From: Bacteroidota bacterium
GTDB lineage: Bacteria; Bacteroidota; Bacteroidia; Flavobacteriales; Flavobacteriaceae
Reading direction: 5' to 3'
Length of the DNA: 7,871 bases
NCBI GenBank assembly: GCA_947468985.1
Contig: CANINJ010000083.1
Span: 1-7,871, forward strand
Below are positions 7,100 through 7,871 of the stretch, in pieces; positions within the stretch are counted from its first letter, which is position 1, and each line of letters opens with the position of its first letter. Position numbers and translations under genes: made by a program. The notes under the pieces were generated by a model, which worked only from the letters and a program-made list of their open reading frames with translations, made no database searches and was not told the DNA's origin.

Positions 7100-7871
7100 T
7101 TAATATCCTGGGTTTTGAGATAAGCGACCCCCGCTTGCAATAATTTGGTCTGATGGAATAGGAAATAATTCGTGGGTTCCAACAATAAAATTTTTACCAA
7201 CGACAAGCATTGCTGCACTAGCCTTTCCGGTTCTAATAATATCAAACCATCGGTCATGTTCCATTGCCATTTCCCATCTTCTTTCATTGTATAATTCATC
7301 AATAGTTAAAGAGGTTAAAGAAGGTAATCCTGCTCTATTTCTAATAATATTTACTTGTGTTAATGCTTCCGATGTGTTACCTAATTCAAAAGCAGCTTCA
7401 GCATGAATCAAAAGCAAGTCGCTGAATTTAAGAATTCTTAAGTTCTTGGCCGTTTCCCCTTTATTTCCATTCCAAGGTTCGGCAATACTACTTTGATAGG
7501 CTTTATAATTGTATCGTGGATTATTCCAAGTTGTAGGGGCAATAAATCCATCCCATAAGGTTGAAGGCGCAGAAAGTATTGTAGCATTTTTTCTGAGATC
7601 ACCAGATTGATATGAATTTACAAGTTGAATTGATGGAGTGTTGAACCCCCAACCTAAATCTGGAGTTCCTCTAGGTCCTTGAACATCTGTATAACCCACT
7701 AATCCTTTAGTCAAAGTTGCTTGCACTTCATAGATTGATTCTGATTTATTTTCACCTACTTCTCTCCAAACATCGGCATAGTTTGTAAGTAAAGAATATT
7801 GTACCGAACTCATTACATTAGAAGACATATCAGAAGCCAATTGCCATTTTTCTTGGTATAAATATGCCTTA
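7100..7871 (-). CDS. SusD/RagB-family outer-membrane lipoprotein, C-terminal half (5' end outside window)
   Basis: About 257 C-terminal codons are present; the frame is open to the right edge and extends upstream of the in-frame TTG at 7840, which is not the true start. SusD proteins are about 500-550 residues, so about half is missing, including the lipobox and the N-terminal TPR region. Visible hallmarks, numbered in the fragment, are a helical KAYLYQEKWQLA at the very start, LRILKFSDLLLIHAEA (144-159), IIRNRAGLP, NERRWEMAMEHDRWFDIIR (195-213), LFPIPSDQI and the terminal SQNPGY. SusD caps the TonB-dependent SusC transporter and delivers oligosaccharides to it. The susC gene is expected directly upstream, beyond 7871. 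The 33-base gap to the LamG gene suggests one transcript. Confidence 0.95.
   Translation of the reverse strand, partial: KAYLYQEKWQLASDMSSNVMSSVQYSLLTNYADVWREVGENKSESIYEVQATLTKGLVGYTDVQGPRGTPDLGWGFNTPSIQLVNSYQSGDLRKNATILSAPSTLWDGFIAPTTWNNPRYNYKAYQSSIAEPWNGNKGETAKNLRILKFSDLLLIHAEAAFELGNTSEALTQVNIIRNRAGLPSLTSLTIDELYNERRWEMAMEHDRWFDIIRTGKASAAMLVVGKNFIVGTHELFPIPSDQIIASGGRLSQNPGY

Noticed and set aside
7093..7302. Minus-strand frame of 69 codons overlapping the end of the SusD gene
   Set aside because: It is a different frame of the SusD-encoding sequence, whose correct frame shows clear SusD motifs up to the stop at 7100.
7838..7840. TTG as start codon of the SusD gene
   Set aside because: The frame stays open upstream and encodes a conserved helix (KAYLYQEKWQ), so the gene simply continues past the window edge.
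1..7871. CRISPR arrays, IS elements, phage genes, long direct repeats, riboswitches
   Set aside because: Reading both strands showed no regularly spaced repeats, transposase motifs or known riboswitch-like leader; all gaps between genes are short and mostly taken up by promoters or terminators.

Overview
The window comes from a member of the Bacteroidota, most likely a Flavobacteriaceae genome close to Flavobacterium. The evidence is low GC content, Bacteroidota-type promoter boxes (TAnnTTTG), an almost complete lack of Shine-Dalgarno sites, a SusD-family lipoprotein gene, and an Era N-terminus of flavobacterial type. I infer the genus from memory of sequence style; no search was run.

Layout. 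At the left edge is the first 33 codons of era (minus strand). It is followed by a divergent promoter region and an initiator tRNA-fMet gene (plus strand, 217-289). A perfect 14-bp hairpin at 292-323 ends the tRNA transcript and also lies just behind the last gene of a long minus-strand cluster, so it probably works in both directions. The rest of the window (371-7871) is the downstream part of a polysaccharide utilization locus (PUL) read from right to left: a SusD-like glycan-binding lipoprotein (5' part outside the window), a LamG-domain lipoprotein in the usual SusE/F or surface-glycan-binding-protein slot, an intrinsic terminator, a GH144-type beta-1,2-glucanase lipoprotein, a GH3 beta-glucosidase, a second intrinsic terminator, and a GH43-fold protein with F5/8C and fibronectin-III domains.

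How the genes fit together. GH144 enzymes cut linear beta-1,2-glucan (sophoran) into sophoro-oligosaccharides, and some GH3 enzymes split these to glucose. With SusD and the LamG lipoprotein as binding components, the best reading is a beta-1,2-glucan PUL, probably aimed at the cyclic or linear beta-1,2-glucans of other bacteria such as Rhizobiales. Surface binding and first cleavage would be done by the lipoproteins, and final hydrolysis in the periplasm by GH3. The GH43-fold protein does not fit simple glucan breakdown and is the least explained gene. The SusC partner, regulator and main promoter of the locus are not in this window and would lie beyond 7871.

There is no sign of IS elements, CRISPR arrays, phage genes or broken genes. 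No stretch over about 120 bases lacks an annotated feature.
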